Notes: a model not told the origin generated them from the letters alone. Shown: positions 22,148-34,558, counted from the stretch's first letter. The stretch is 64,000 nt of DNA from Agapanthus africanus (GCA_030015575.1 CM057338.1:310375827-310439826); one strand, 5' to 3'. Translations and numbers: made by a program.

Positions 22148-24612
22148 GACCCACATGCTCCTTACAGCGAGAGTTTGTGTGAGTACGGGACCAATAAAGG
22201 TTTATTCATCGCGCCTGCGGATGATACTGATCTCATGGCTGCCCTTGTGGCTTCCGAGCGACTGGCTCATGATGAAGCAGCACTGATCACTATCGCGAAG
22301 TCAGGTATATTTCAATTACATTCTTCCGCGGTTATCTTCTGTTATTATGCTTCTCAGGTATATTTCAATTACATTCTTCCGCGGTTATCTTCTTTTATTA
22401 TGCTTCTACTGACGCTTTTTTCTTCAATGGGTATTTCTGCCGAAGAGGCTCTCATGGCTTCCCTCAAGACATTCGAAGAGGAAGAGAGGCTCCACGCTTC
22501 TCTGGGCCTTGATCAAATTCCATCCATTATGCCTTGATTCCTTTCTTTATTCATGCTCTGACCCTTTCTTTCATCTTGTTGCAGGGACTACCTTGACTTA
22601 GGTTATTCCAAGTGTAGTGCTGATCCCGAGCAACGATGCGGCAAAACTTTTGGAGCCACCTGTTGTGGCCCCAGCTCTCCCATTGTCTCCACAGGAGGCT
22701 TTGCTGAAGTAGCCGATGAAGGATGCCGTAACGGCTCCAGAGGTAGAGCTTGGATCGGACGACGACGTCCCTTTATCAGAGGACTTGAGGATATCACTTC
22801 TCACTGTTCTGACCGAAAGGAAGCGTACGAAGCACGCGACGAGGGAACGCGATGCCAGTTTGGCCATCGGTGCAGGCTCAAGCATCATTTTGCTTGCTGA
22901 TGCTCATTCGGCGGATGTTCCCTCTGCGTTGTCTACTGCCCGTAGACAGGTTGCGCACGCGGCTCGGGAAGAAACCAAAAAGCTGCTCCAAGGTAACGTA
23001 ACGCTGAGCCTTTTATTAGAACTTGATCTTCGAATTTTGACATATGCATTTTCTACAAGGCCAAGTCTTGGCGATGGGATGATGGGTGAAACCCCGGCGG
23101 TTACCGTGCCTGAACTTGCTACCTTCTCTCTGGAATCTAGGACTGTCCAGACCGCTACCCTTTCTCCTTGTGGCTCATTGGTATCGACGGGCGTTGCAAG
23201 CATCACAACGGCCCTCGTCGAGTCAGGGGATGAAGCTATGGGCGCATAATCTACTCCTCTGAGAGAGAGCGAAGAAGCCGTTACATCTGGTGATGCCTCC
23301 GCCATGGTTTCGGTCCCTAATTTATCAGGTAATTGCCGAGTCTCTATTTTCAAGCTTTTCAATCTTCTTCAGCCCTTCTAATAATATTTTGTTTGTCTTG
23401 AGTACAGGCATGGTGAATCCCGAGGTTGTGCCATCTGAAGAAGCGTCACCAGTCGCTGCTCTGACGGTCGCTGTCCTTTCACCTTCTCCCGTGCCCTCTC
23501 AAATGTTGGAAGGTATGGGTTTCCGACTTATTTAGTTTAACTGTGGATATCATCTTCCTTATACTGACAGTATATTGTCGCAATTCTATAGGAGTCCTTT
23601 TCGACCATCTATGCCAGGTGTTGAACCCGTATTTCTCCTTCCAGTCGGAAGTCATTCCGCCTCGTAGTACTGGTAAGTATATCCTTCAGCTATTTTCTCC
23701 TTTTTTCTTTTATGAAAAGCCATATTGTTGCCGAGTCTTCTTTATATTGATCGCAGCGTCACGGATTGGAGGAGGGGATGAGAGAATAGCCGCGCCTCCG
23801 GGCTCCCAAGTTTGCCACCTGCCACAGCCGGTATAGTAGACTCCATCGCTCGTGTATTTTCTTTACCTCCCGAGTCGACATTTGACCATAATTTGTTTTG
23901 CAGCAATTGCACCGGCTCCAGCTCCCTTTGAGTCTTGCATCCCAATGCCGACAGGGCCCTTTGCTAAACGCGCATCTTCCAAGGGCGCTGCGAATAGCTG
24001 GTGAATGTTGAGCGAATTCATCGAAGATCTCGATGTCAAGGCCCTCAGTTCTGCTATGGATTTTGCTGTTGAAGTCAATCCAATGCTAGCGATACTCGTG
24101 AACTTCCATGCTGAAGATCTCGTCAGCTCTTAGGTTGATTACTGCAGAAAGATCGAGGCTTGCCTGCATGAGATTGGGCTCAAGCGTCTCGCTCCTGAAG
24201 TATTAGCTTCGAACTCCCAGCGGGCTGCGTGGGTTGAGATTAAAGTTCCTTTCATCCGCCATTTCGAACATGATGTGACCCTGAGGCGAAAGGAACATGA
24301 AGTACCTTCACGCGAATCTGCCCGGTTAGTCGCCCAGGTTGAAGCGAATGCTACGCAGTTAAAATCTGTCTTCAACAATCTCCAGCGATGCATTTCGGAT
24401 GGGTTGACGCTGAGGTGGATGCTTGACTCTACCGAGCGGGTTGTGCAGGACTGCGAAGCTGCCATACTAGGAACCGATGAAAAGCTTTCGTCTTGTTTGT
24501 GACAACGGGCCCAAGTTAAAGCAGAGTTAGCCGCGGCGGCCGATCACGAGAAAGGATTGAGAGGAGCGCACGAGCGGCTGGCTGATTTGTTGAAGACGCC
24601 CCCTCCTCAATA
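22148..24612 (+). pseudogene. Downstream part of the antisense U1 gene, possible coiled-coil tail
   Basis: Follows the PMD block on the same strand as short open stretches separated by intron-like T-rich DNA, at about 22175-22320, 22440-22535, 22716-22990, 23408-23510 and 23940-24610. A 57-bp phrase (TATATTTCAATTACATTCTT...) is tandemly duplicated at 22305-22400. The last stretch has heptad-like Leu/Ala/Glu/Gln residues (ESARLVAQVEANATQLKSVF and beyond), suggesting a coiled coil. The domain is not recognised. It is probably the 3' exons of the same antisense gene, degenerate. Confidence 0.45.
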
Positions 24613-27110
24613 ACCGTCTTTGTACCTTTTTTTTTTGTAAACTTGTGGTTTATGAATAATATGTATTAATTTTGATTCCTTTGTGAAATGTATTTTTCTT
24701 TCACTTGAATTCATGAATAAAAGACATTCTTCATTTTATATGGGCATGTCCCTTTGGCAAATGTATCTTATAGATAGTCTATCTTGATCTCCTTTGTAGG
24801 GCAGCGATGGCTTAGAAGACAGGTTTAGATCTGCCGCCTAAGACTTTTCAACTTTATGAGCCGTGAGGGTCTCATAAAGACTTTTCTCCCTACGAGTCGA
24901 TAGAATCCCGTAAGTGTAATTTCTCCTTAGGGGTCATGAGGACTCCTAAGTGCGTTTTCTCTGGAGAGTCGTAAGGATCTCACAAGAGAGTTTTCTTTTT
25001 ACTGGTTGAGAGGTTTGCGCAGGGTCATTGATTTCCCAGGGGGTCGAGACGAATCGAGAAATTATTGGTTGACTTGATTTCGAGACGGAGCATTGTTCTG
25101 GAGGGGAGGTCATCGGTTGACTTGTTTCCGAGATGGAGCATTGTTCCGATAGGGAGGTCATTGGTTGACTTGTTTCCGAGACGGAGCATTGGTCTGGCGG
25201 GAAGGTCATCGATTGACTTGTTTCCGAGACGGAGCATTGTTCCGGCAGGGAGGTCATTGGTTGACTTGTTTCCGAGTCGGAGTATTGTTCCGACGGGGAG
25301 GTCATTGATTGACTTGTTTTCGAGACCGAGTATTGTTCCGACAGGGAGGTTTTTGGTTGAATTGTTTTCGAGACAGAGCCTTACTCCGGCGGGGAGATCA
25401 TTGGTTGACTTGTTTCCGAGACAGAGCATTGTTCCGGCGGGGAGGTCATTGGTTGACTTGTTTCTGAGACGGAGCATTTTTCCGGCGGGGAGGTCATTGG
25501 TTGACTTGTTTCCGGGTCAAAGCATTGTTCCGATGGGAAGGTCATTGGTTGACTTGCTCTGCTTTCTGCGGTGTAGGGAAGGAACGCCGCGTTGATCTTC
25601 TGAGATGCAGGTGTTGCTGTCGAGATCTGACTCTCCTTTTGACAGAGTCTGTTGGGAAATGTGATTCCCTTTTCGTTTATGCCCATGGATTGTATACAGG
25701 GGTCAGTATGGACTCTCCTGTAGGGCAAAATTTTCATTCTTTCATTTATTTATTTCCTTCCGCGATGCTCTATCATTTCAGCTTTTTATATCGCAAAAGT
25801 CGCGATTGCTCAATCATTTCGGCTATTTTTCGCGATGCCCGATCATTTCGGCTATTTTTCTTTTTATTCGCTGCTTTTTATTGCGAGTTGTCCAATCATT
25901 TTGGCTATTTTTTTAATGTATTTTTGGCTCGCTGATTTTGTTGCATGTATGGACTTGAGATCTGATACCAATCTTAGCATCAGTATCGCTGCGACTGGAA
26001 TATTGCCAGGAGCGAATCATCACTTGCCGTGAAAGGACATGGAATTTGTTACCGATTTAGGCATCAGTATTTCTACTACTGGAACGTTGCCAGGAGCGAA
26101 TCATCATTTGCCTTCACCGCTATCGAACAAAGGTGGCTTAATAGACAGGGTTAGGGACCCGACGACTAAGGTTTTTGACTTTGTGAGCCGTAAGGGTCTC
26201 ATAAAGATATTTCTCCTTACGAGTCGTAAGGATCTCGTAGGTGTAATTTCTCCTTAGGGGTCATGAGGACTTCTAAGTGCGTTTTCTCTTGAGAGTCGTA
26301 AGGATCTCATAAGAGCATTTTCTCCTTACAAGTCGAGAGGACCTATAAGTGTTGTTCACAAGAAAGGGGAATTTCACACCATTGCTGGAACTAGGCAAGG
26401 AAACCCTTATTTATGCCCATGGATTGTATATAAGGGTCAATATTGACCGCTTGTAGGGCAGTTTGGGGGATATGATGGCTTAAGAATAGGTTCAGGTCCC
26501 TATATCTTAAGACTTTTGAATCCTGTAAGCAGTGAGGGTCTCATAAGGGGGGAAATTCTCCTTAGAAGTCGTGGGGATCTCGTAAGTGTAATTTCTCTTT
26601 AGGGATCGTGAGGATTCCTAAGTGTTTTCCTCCTTTGTGAGTCATAAGGATCTCATGCAGGTATTTTCTCCTTACAAGGTCGAGAGGACCCTGCAAGTGC
26701 ACAGGAATTTTTTATGAGTCTGCGCCCTTTCGAATTTTCACAAATTCGCCGGTAGCCCTGCTGTTTTTACTCACGGAGCCCTTTCGGGTTTTCATCCGTG
26801 CCCATTTCACTTATGGACATACCATTTTTTTTGCCGAGTTAGCCTATGGATGCTGCGGTTCATAGTAGTTTAAGGACGTTATAGTCCGTAGATAGTTTCA
26901 GGACATTGCGGTCCATTGTTAGTTTAGGGACGTTCCGGCCCGTAGCTAGTTTCAGGACATTGCGGTCCATTATTACTTTAGGGACGTTTCGGTCCGCTGT
27001 TAGTTTTTGCGGCGAAGTTATGCCGGATAGAACTTACAGAGTTTGGTACTCAGGAAGACAGCGAGCGGACACAAGTATCGTCATCTATCATTAATCTGGG
27101 CTGTGACTCG
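24613..27110. repeat. U1 3' non-coding region rich in tandem repeats
   Basis: Between integrase and the antisense gene lie an exact-register 48-bp array (see 25060-25560) and three copies of a block built on GTAAGGATCTCATAAG and GTCGTAAGGATCTC with TTTCTCCTTA (24855-25015, 26180-26350, 26525-26700). There are also repeated GCATCAGTAT...GAATCATCA phrases (25970-26110), Trp-free CGCGATGC...ATCATTTCGGC phrases (25760-25910), and loose copies of the LTR 27-bp repeat (26850-27010). I see no gene. Confidence 0.7.
25060..25560. repeat. 48-bp tandem repeat, 11 copies
   Basis: The hexamer GACTTG (once GAATTG) recurs at 25071, 25119, 25167, 25215, 25263, 25311, 25359, 25407, 25455, 25503 and 25551, exactly every 48 bp. 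The unit reads GTCATTGGTTGACTTGTTTC then CGAGACGGAGCATTGTTCCG and GCGGGGAG. Because 48 is 16 codons, several frames on both strands stay open, producing Leu/Arg/Ser or Asn/Thr/Leu-rich 16-residue repeats. I do not regard these as genes. Confidence 0.93.
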
Positions 27111-28853
27111 TTAGGCGTAGTATTTCTTAAGGAATCGGCCGTTTATTGGCCGGAAGGGTCTTTCGCCATGCATATCCATGAGCAAGTAAGCCCCACCTTG
27201 GTAGACTTTGTCTATGATGTACGGGCCCTCATAGTTTGGATCGAATTTCCCCCGTTTGGAATGATTTGGGATCATAGGTCTTTTGACAACTAGCACGAGT
27301 TCGCCTTGACGGAATGTTCTTGGCCTAGTTAATCTTTCGTATGAGCGTGTCATCTTTGCTTTGTAAGCCTCCACGTTTTGTTGCGCCATGAGACAAGTTT
27401 CATCGAGAGCTTCGAGATCCTCAAGCCGAAGATGAGCATTCTCTTCATCTGTTAGTTCGTAACGAACCGCCACTCATAGAGAGGGTAGTTCTATCTTTAA
27501 GGGAAGTATTGCTTCCGTGCCGAATACCAATGCATACGGCGTTGTATTCGTAGCCGTTTTGAACGAAGTTCGATACGCCCAGAGAGCTCCATGCAGTTTC
27601 TCGTGCCAGTCCTTTTTATTTTTAGACATCGTCTTCTTTATGATCTTTGTCAAGGTTTTGTTGAAAGTCTCAGCTATATCGTTAGCTCGGGGATTATAGA
27701 CCGAAGAGTATCTCCTGTCTATGTTATGTTGCTGTGCGATGCGGCTGATTCTGTGACTACTGTAGGTCGGCCGGTTATCGGAGATGATCCGTCGCGGAGT
27801 GCCGAACTGGTAGATGATGTGTGTCTTGAAGAAATGGAGTATGTTCTCCGTCTTCACTTCTCTTAGCGGTATGGCTTCTGCCCACTTAGAGAAGTAATCA
27901 TTTGTCGCCAATATGAACAGATGTCCTTTGGATGATGCTGGTTCGATGGGCCCAATTATGTCGGTTCCCAACATTTGGAACAACCAGCTAGCCACTGTTG
28001 GGTGTAGCAGGTTTGGATGCTGGTGGATGAAGTCTCCATGAATTTGGCATGAGTGGCACTGCTTCGCATATTCGAGGCAGTCCTGAATCATCGTGGGCCA
28101 ATAGTAGCCCATTCTTTTAATCTTCAGCTTCATCATTGGCCCGGCTTGGACGACTCTCCTTGCTTCTTCCGGTCTCAGGCATCTCAGCCACAGAGAGTCG
28201 AATGATCTCTTATATAGAGTATCATTGACGAAGGCGAAAGGCAGAGCTCGTTTCATGAGCTGATGTCTTGAGGATGCATCTTCCAGTGTTTGAAGGGATT
28301 TGAAGTAGTCTATAAAGACTTCTCTCCAATCCTTAACCTTTTCTTGGTCCTCTATTTGTAGGGTTGTTTGCTTGGTCGCTTCCTTTTCTTCAGACGACTC
28401 CGGAGATATTTCTACTGGTGCAAGAACCCGACGGCTTTGTACAATGATCCTTACGTCATCGAGGTTTTCGTCAGCCAGTTCTTTAGCGAGTTTGGCTAAT
28501 GCGTCCGCTTTGCTATTTTCTATACGCGGTATGCTTTCCAGGACATAGAAGGGAATTTGAGTTAGTAACTGTTGCACTTGTTTGCCATATTTTACCAACT
28601 CTGGCTTGCACGTCTGATAGTCACCATTTACTTGGCTAACGACCAGCTGGGAGTCTCCGTATATGAGGAGGTTTTTGATTCCTATGTCGACATCGATCTC
28701 AATACCTGCTATCAAAGCCTCATATTCTGCTTCATTGTTTCTCTTCGGCTCTGTTAAGGAAAAGGAAAAGCGCATTATCCCTCCTTGTGGAGTCACGAAG
28801 ATGAGGCCTACCCCAGATTTGATTATGGGGGAGCTATGCTTTCGCTTATTCAT
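27111..28853 (-). pseudogene. U1 archaeal-type RNase H and integrase
   Basis: In coding order: a second RNase H domain (GVGLIFVTPQGGIMRFSFSL, NEAEYEALIAGI, IYGDSQLVVSQVNGDY, ENSKADALAKLA); then a zinc-binding segment (CHSCQIHGDF); the integrase core (GTDIIGPIEPASSKGHLFIL, FSKWAEAIPL, FGTPRRIISDN, YNPRANDIAETFNKT); and a C-terminal GPY/F-like module (FDPNYEGPYIIDKVYQGGAY). Integrase joins the cDNA to the genome. The extra RNase H separates Tat/Ogre elements from most gypsy lineages. Fossil, with a small number of breaks. Confidence 0.87.
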
Positions 28854-28920
28854 AGAAGATGCCCCATCGAAGTAGAGTTCCCATTGGGTATTACTCTCTC
28901 CTCTCTTCCCGTCGATCGTG

Positions 28921-30640
28921 TCAAACGCACAATTTGCAATTTAGGGGTGAATCGGCAGGTATCGGATGCTCAGCAAGGAAGTCGGCGATGGCCAGGCCTT
29001 TCACTCCCTTGAGAGGTCGGTATGTTATCGAGAATTCCATTAAGAGTAGGTCCCATTTAGCGAGCCGTCCCATTTGTATGGCTCTTGACTTCAAATATTT
29101 GAGAGGATCAACTTTTGTTATGAGATGGACCTCATGCGTCAAAGCATAATGCCGAAGCTTCGTTATCGCGAAGATTAACGCCAGGCAGTGTTTTCCGATA
29201 GGGGAGTAGTTATTTTCTGCCCCTAGGAGAACTCGACTCAAATAGTAGATGACTCTCTCTTTCCCTTGGTCATTCTCCTGTGCCCATAGCGCGCCTAAAG
29301 AACCTTCAAGGGCGGTTGTGTACAGGATGAGGGGTTTTTCCTTGACCGGAGCAGTCAGTACCAGCAGATTCTGCAGGTATTGCTTGATTTCGTCCAGTGC
29401 ACTCTGGCATTTACGATCCCAAACGAACGGGGTTCCCTTCTTCATCAGGTGACTGTAGGGACGGCATTTTCCGGAGAGGTTGGCTACGAACCGTCGGATA
29501 TACGCGAGCTTCCCTTGTAGAGACCGCAATTGTTTTAAAGTTCTTGGAGTGGGCATTTCTATAATCGCCTTGATCTTCAATGGATCTATTTCGATGCCCC
29601 GGTGTCGTATGATGAACCCTAGAAATTTTCCTGAGGAGACTCCGAATGTGCATTTCAGAGGGTTCATCTTTAGGTTATACTTACGAAGATGTTGGAACAC
29701 TATTTTAAAATGCTCCCAATGTTCCTCGTATGATTTGCTTTTAACTACGAGATCAACGATATAGCATTCGACGATTTCATGTATGAGATCATCGAAAATC
29801 TTTGCCATGGCCCTCTGATAGGTAGCACCGGCGTTCTTCAGACCGAAAGGCATCACTTTGTAGAAGAATATGCCCATAGGAGTCCAGAAAGCGGTATGCT
29901 TCTGATCTTCGGGATGCATCTTTATTTGATTGTACCCCGATGATCCATCTATGAAGGAGAAGACTTCGTGAGTGGACGTGTTATCTATCATCAACTCGGT
30001 AACCGGTACGGGAAAATCATCCTTTGATTAAGCTTTATTGAGGTCTCGGAAATCCACGCAGATGCGCACCATCCCATTTTTCTTCATCACTGGGACAATG
30101 TTGGCGATCCAGTCATGGTATTGAACTTCTTGGATGAAGCCGGAGTTGATTAGCTTCTTGACTTCGGCGTTGATACTTATTTCACGTTCGAGCCGTATTC
30201 TTCTTGGTGCTTATTTGACTGGCTTGACGTCCGGAGATATCGCCAATTTATGCACAGCTATTTTTGGATCTAGCCCCAGCATCTCGGAATAGTTCCATGC
30301 GAAGCAGTTTTTATACTGCATGGGCACGTCTTTTAGTATAGCCACCTGTTCTTTAGATAGTAGCTCACTGAGGAACGTAGGCCGCGGGTCGTTTGCTGTC
30401 CCCAAGTCGATTTTCCTTAGGTTATCCGCAGTAGTGTGTATTCCATCTTCCAATTCTTTTGGCGCCGGTGGAAATTCTGAGATCAACTCATCTTCATCCT
30501 CATTTTCGAAGCACCAGGAGAGGTCATCCATATTCTCGTGCACTCCTTCCGACAGCGTTATCACGTGACAGGTATGAGATCGTTTCCAAGACCGGTGTTG
30601 ATCTGGTTCTACTCTCGCCATGTACATTGCTTTTGGCACA
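28921..30640 (-). pseudogene. U1 reverse transcriptase-RNase H
   Basis: The upstream segment (FAWNYSEMLGLDPKIAVHKL) is the usual entry into gypsy RT. The RT core shows FSFIDGSSGYNQIKMHPEDQ, KTAF-type HTAFWTPMGIFFYKVMPFGL, KNAGATYQRAM, KCTFGVSSGKFLGFII and RSLQGKLAYIRRFVANLSGK. The RT-linked RNase H follows (PLILYTTALEGSLGALWAQE, YYLSRVLLGAENNYSPIGKH). It copies element RNA to DNA in the cytoplasmic particle. I could not recognise a protease between gag and RT. Fossil, broken. Confidence 0.87.
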
Positions 30641-33139
30641 TGCCTTTGTGGTGGGGCTACCCTCTAACTGCTGGATAGAGCGAACCTGTAGAGTCGGTAT
30701 TGGTCTTCGACCCAGTTTTTTGAAGGTGAAGCGGTCTTCAAGAGGATGTCCTACTGCTCGGTGATAGGAGCAATAATTCGGTTGATAGACCTCGTTTGCT
30801 TGTTTGGGCTGCTTGGACTCCGGGAGCGTAATCATTTGATGTTTCACGACGAGGTCGAAAATCTACCTTGTCTTGTCTTGAGGGAAGGAATATTCCTGAT
30901 CCATCTTCTTCGTGAGCGATGGATTTCGGCTGACCTTTTCTCAATCGTGTGGCTTTTTGGACCCGCTTCGCCGCTGCTGAATATTTTTTCCGTTATTTAA
31001 CTTATTTTTTCCTCCGTGTCGGGCCTTTTTCTTGCCTTGGGAATGCATTGCGGGCTGACGATAAAGGGCATTTTCATCCTCCGTAGCCTGCTGAAGGAGG
31101 CGTTGCGTCTTGGTTTTCTTGTAAATGGCCATTTCACGCTCTTGATCAGCTTTGCTCATCTGACAGGCTTCGTTCAGCAGCATGTCAATCATCTTGTCTG
31201 ACGGTTCTAAGGATTTTGGCACCGATCCTGCCCCCAGCTCATCTATACTATCTTCTGATGCCGAGTGAGCTTCTTCATCATTTATTGGTGAATGAGAGGT
31301 TATGTGACAACTTGCCACATAATCCTCAGGTTCTTCTGATGAGTCTTCTCCCTCATCATTGTCATTATCTCCGCCCTCAAGGATATGATTGAGAAACTCT
31401 TGGAGTGTGACCGAGGTTCGCGCCTTTTGGTTATATTCTTCTAGCGTGTCCATATGCTTTTGCAGGTTTGTGCGTTTGGCGTCAGACTGCGCAGGCTTTT
31501 TGGTCTTCTTCTTCTTCTTCGAAGACTTCGACGGTTGGGCCTGGGTGTTTTGCCCATCGTTACCAATTCTCGGTGTTGGGTGCAGTTTCAGCATCCCCTC
31601 AATGATCTCGGGGTCTAGCGGGCTTTTCCACCTGATCGCCGGGCATGCTTGAAGATCCTTCAGCATTCTTTTGGTCTTCGCTGAAAGGACAACTTCCCAC
31701 TGAGTTTCCTCTATAAATGAGCACGATGCTCCCGGCATGTCCACCTTTTTAGGAGCGTGCTGTTGGGGTGGGTTTACTCTCCAGTTTTCAGAGAATGCGA
31801 ACCTGCCCTGTTGGTACTAGTTCTCAACCCAGTTTTTGAAGATGAAGCAATCTTCGATTGGGTGGCCCACTATTCGATGGTAGGGGCAGTAATTGGGATT
31901 GTTGACGTCGCCCGGTTGTAGTAGGTGTCTCGGATCCAGCAGAGTGATGAGCCTGTTGCGCACCGCCAGTTCGAACAACCTTCTTGTTTTATCCCGAGGG
32001 AATGAGTAAGGACCTCTCAACTTTTCTCCGAGTGATCGCAGTTTATCGTTTTGGCGAGCAGCTGGTTTTAGATCACTCAGCTGTTGCTGAGCATTGGCGA
32101 CAAAGGTCGCTTTCCCTTTGCATTTTTCATTTCGAAGCTCCATTTTCAAGGAGGGCGGTCTATGGCCCATCTGGTCCATTTGGGCCAGCTTGTCGATCAA
32201 GGCTTGGAAAGTGGTCGGCTTTAAGAACATCATAAATTGGGATATAGTTGCCTGCAGATCAAGGGTCCCTACGAACATGCCCACGGCAGGAGCTTCTTCT
32301 ATGCGTTGTTCGCATCTCGACTATAGGTTCCGCCATCGAATTGCATACTGAACCTAAGTCTCTCCTGGCTTCACCCTGGCATTGATCAATGCCGTGATCG
32401 AGGTGCTTTTGCTGGTGCTTGCGAAACGCTGGTTGAATAGCAACTCCATTTTTGTGAATGTTTTGATAGAGTCATTCAAAAGCTCCGAGTATCATTCAAA
32501 TACTGTCTCTGCTAAGCTGCCGATTAACTGGCGAAGTAGCAATTTGTCGTCACCTCCAGTATTTCAGTATTTCCGCAGAGGGCCCTGAACTGAGCGACGT
32601 GCTAATGGGGGTTTCCTGTCCCCTTATATACGTGAAATTTAGGGATCGTAAATCCCGGTGGGTACTTAATTTGATCGTACCAGCTTGGATAGAGTCGTCC
32701 AGTTCTGACGACTTGGCTAGCGGCTTCGCTTGCCTGATGAGCTTGTATTTGTTGAGCTATGTAGTCATCAAGCACAGCTTTCGAGATCGTCTCCTCCCTG
32801 GTTGCTGATAAAGCCGAAAGTGGGTTTGATGTCTCCCCTCTGCCGTCTTCAATGATTATTGGGGGATCTTCGGCTGGAGGGTCCGGCTGAATCATCATGC
32901 CCACCATATCTTGGAACAGGAGTGCCATTTGTTTTATATTAGCCGCTTGTTCTGCGACCTCTTTATCTTTTTTCTCGAGCATCCTTCGTAGGAACTCGGC
33001 GTCGGTTTCTTGTTCCTGGCATTGCTCCGACGATGCTTCTGGGCTTTCTTTCTGCCCAGTAAATGCGGCCATCTTTGTCAGCATCTCCTGGAGTTTTTGT
33101 TGTAGCTCCTGAGTCTTTGTTACGGACCGCGTAAGTGGT
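30641..33139 (-). pseudogene. U1 gag region
   Basis: In coding order: a coiled-coil-like N-part (ETDAEFLRRMLEKKDKEVAE, IKQMALLFQDMVGMMIQPDP); YPPGFTIPKFHVYKGTGNPH, a Tat-type gag signature; a capsid-like part; and a zinc-knuckle-like NYCPYHRIVGHPIEDCFIF at about 31,830-31,890. Then comes a Lys-rich, then acidic linker (KSSKKKKKTKKPAQSD, EGEDSSEEPEDY), and a second zinc-like NYCSYHRAVGHPLEDRFTF near 30,720-30,780. The repeated motif suggests an internal duplication of the gag C-terminus. Solo LTR Z is inserted at its 5' end. Fossil with several breaks. Confidence 0.8.
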
Positions 33140-34558
33140 TGATTGGTTGTCATTTGGATACGTGCATTTTAAAATCAAAATTAAGAATATACCGCAATCA
33201 ATAACGGTGTCGCTTGGTAGCTAGCCGGTTGAGTACGGGTCGGTCCACAGGGAAAACGTGTTCTTTCTTTAAGTTCTTACGAGTTAAGTCCTATTTTTGG
33301 TAGGCTTTGATTTTTATAAAAACTAAGATTGAATTTAAATTGAATTGAAGCCTTGCTAGGGTTAGGATTAGGTTAGTTTGGAAATAAAACTCTACTCACT
33401 ACTTCCTTTGCCCTAATTAAGAACATAGGTGTTAGGGTAATAGTTAACAAAGGGGATTAGCACGACTAGGAAGAAACTTCGTTTCTTCCTTTTGGTCCTT
33501 GTCCGTCCTTTCTTAACTCTTAGCCCTAAGCTCTATGTAAATCAACCACATCCGGTCTAACTAGGGAATTACTGCTATCTCGTAGGATAGGATGCCGTAG
33601 TGAGCGGTTTGTGTTTGATTCACATAGAGTCCTAATTTAAAATATTAAACGGGCAAGAAAGGAGTGAGAGATTTCCATCTCTCAAACCTACCCAATCCTA
33701 ACCCTAACAAATGAGGAATTACTCACTCAATAGGGAAATTACGATGAGATTCATTTTTATAATTTTTTCTTTTAAATAAACTAATTAACTTGCAGATAAA
33801 TAAAGACAGATAAAAATTACAGAAAAATAAGTTTCAATTACTAAGAATGCAAGATAAAAAAACTTACTTTTATTGACACCTCTTCAACGATTACAAGAAA
33901 TAAAATTTAGATCTAGAAAAAATAAAAAAAGGTATGCCCCAAAAGAGGCTGTAGGCTTTCCTATTTATAGACAGGAGAAACCCTAGGTTTTACATCAGAT
34001 CTATACTTGAAATTACAAGACTACCCTAACAAAGCCGGGTCAAAGCACCGACACCCACCGATACGTGCACCGACACGTGCACTGCACGGCCGCGGAACCG
34101 CGGCGGAATGCCATGTTTGGCCGCGGATCCGCGGCCATATGGTGAGATCTCTGGCTCATTTCTTCAGGGTTACTTCATGTTGCCTTTTTCTTCTGTTTTC
34201 TTCACTTGGTTCTTCAGAATCTTTTCTACTTTCTTCCAGATTTCCAACAGTGCATAATTTGTGGACTTTTACCGTAAGCTTCGCGTTGAAGTCTTGAATC
34301 TTGTGCTGCCCTCGTACTTTGTGCAATTGAACTGTTCATTGATCGGTGTTTGTTCCTTAAACTGGTAGGCGGCATCATACAGATTCATCTATTTGTTGGT
34401 CGTTGTCTCACATTTGTAGCGTCTTTTCCTGAATTTCACTGTACTGTTCTGAGAACCTGTAACCTGCAATATTTAGCAGACATGGATCAAAAGCACCTAT
34501 TTATTTGTAATATGATTAAGAATGGGGAATATAATAATGCAAAATTCCGATATGAACA
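33140..34558 (-). repeat. Z: solo LTR related to Y, inserted in U1
   Basis: Starts TGATTGGTTGTC and ends ATATGAACA on the + strand. It is flanked on both sides by GTGGT (33135-33139, 34559-34563), a perfect target duplication. Shares with the Y LTR the phrase ACCGCAATCAATAACGGTGT, the paired GGCCGCGGATCCGCGGCC palindromes (about 34088-34136) and a - strand TATA-like CTATAAATAG (33961-33970). No internal sequence is present, so it is a solo LTR left by recombination. It is diverged from Y. Confidence 0.85.

Noticed and set aside
22598-23362. - strand frames of 64-152 codons
   Set aside because: Antisense shadows of the Ala/Ser-rich + strand stretches; no motif.
25065-25595. 176-codon frame (+) and overlapping - strand frames
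   Set aside because: Open only because the 48-bp repeat is a multiple of three; residues are a 16-mer repeat with no domain.
33151-33153. ATG at 33153 (- strand) as the start of U1 gag
   Set aside because: It lies inside solo LTR Z, so the first codons come from the insertion and not from gag.
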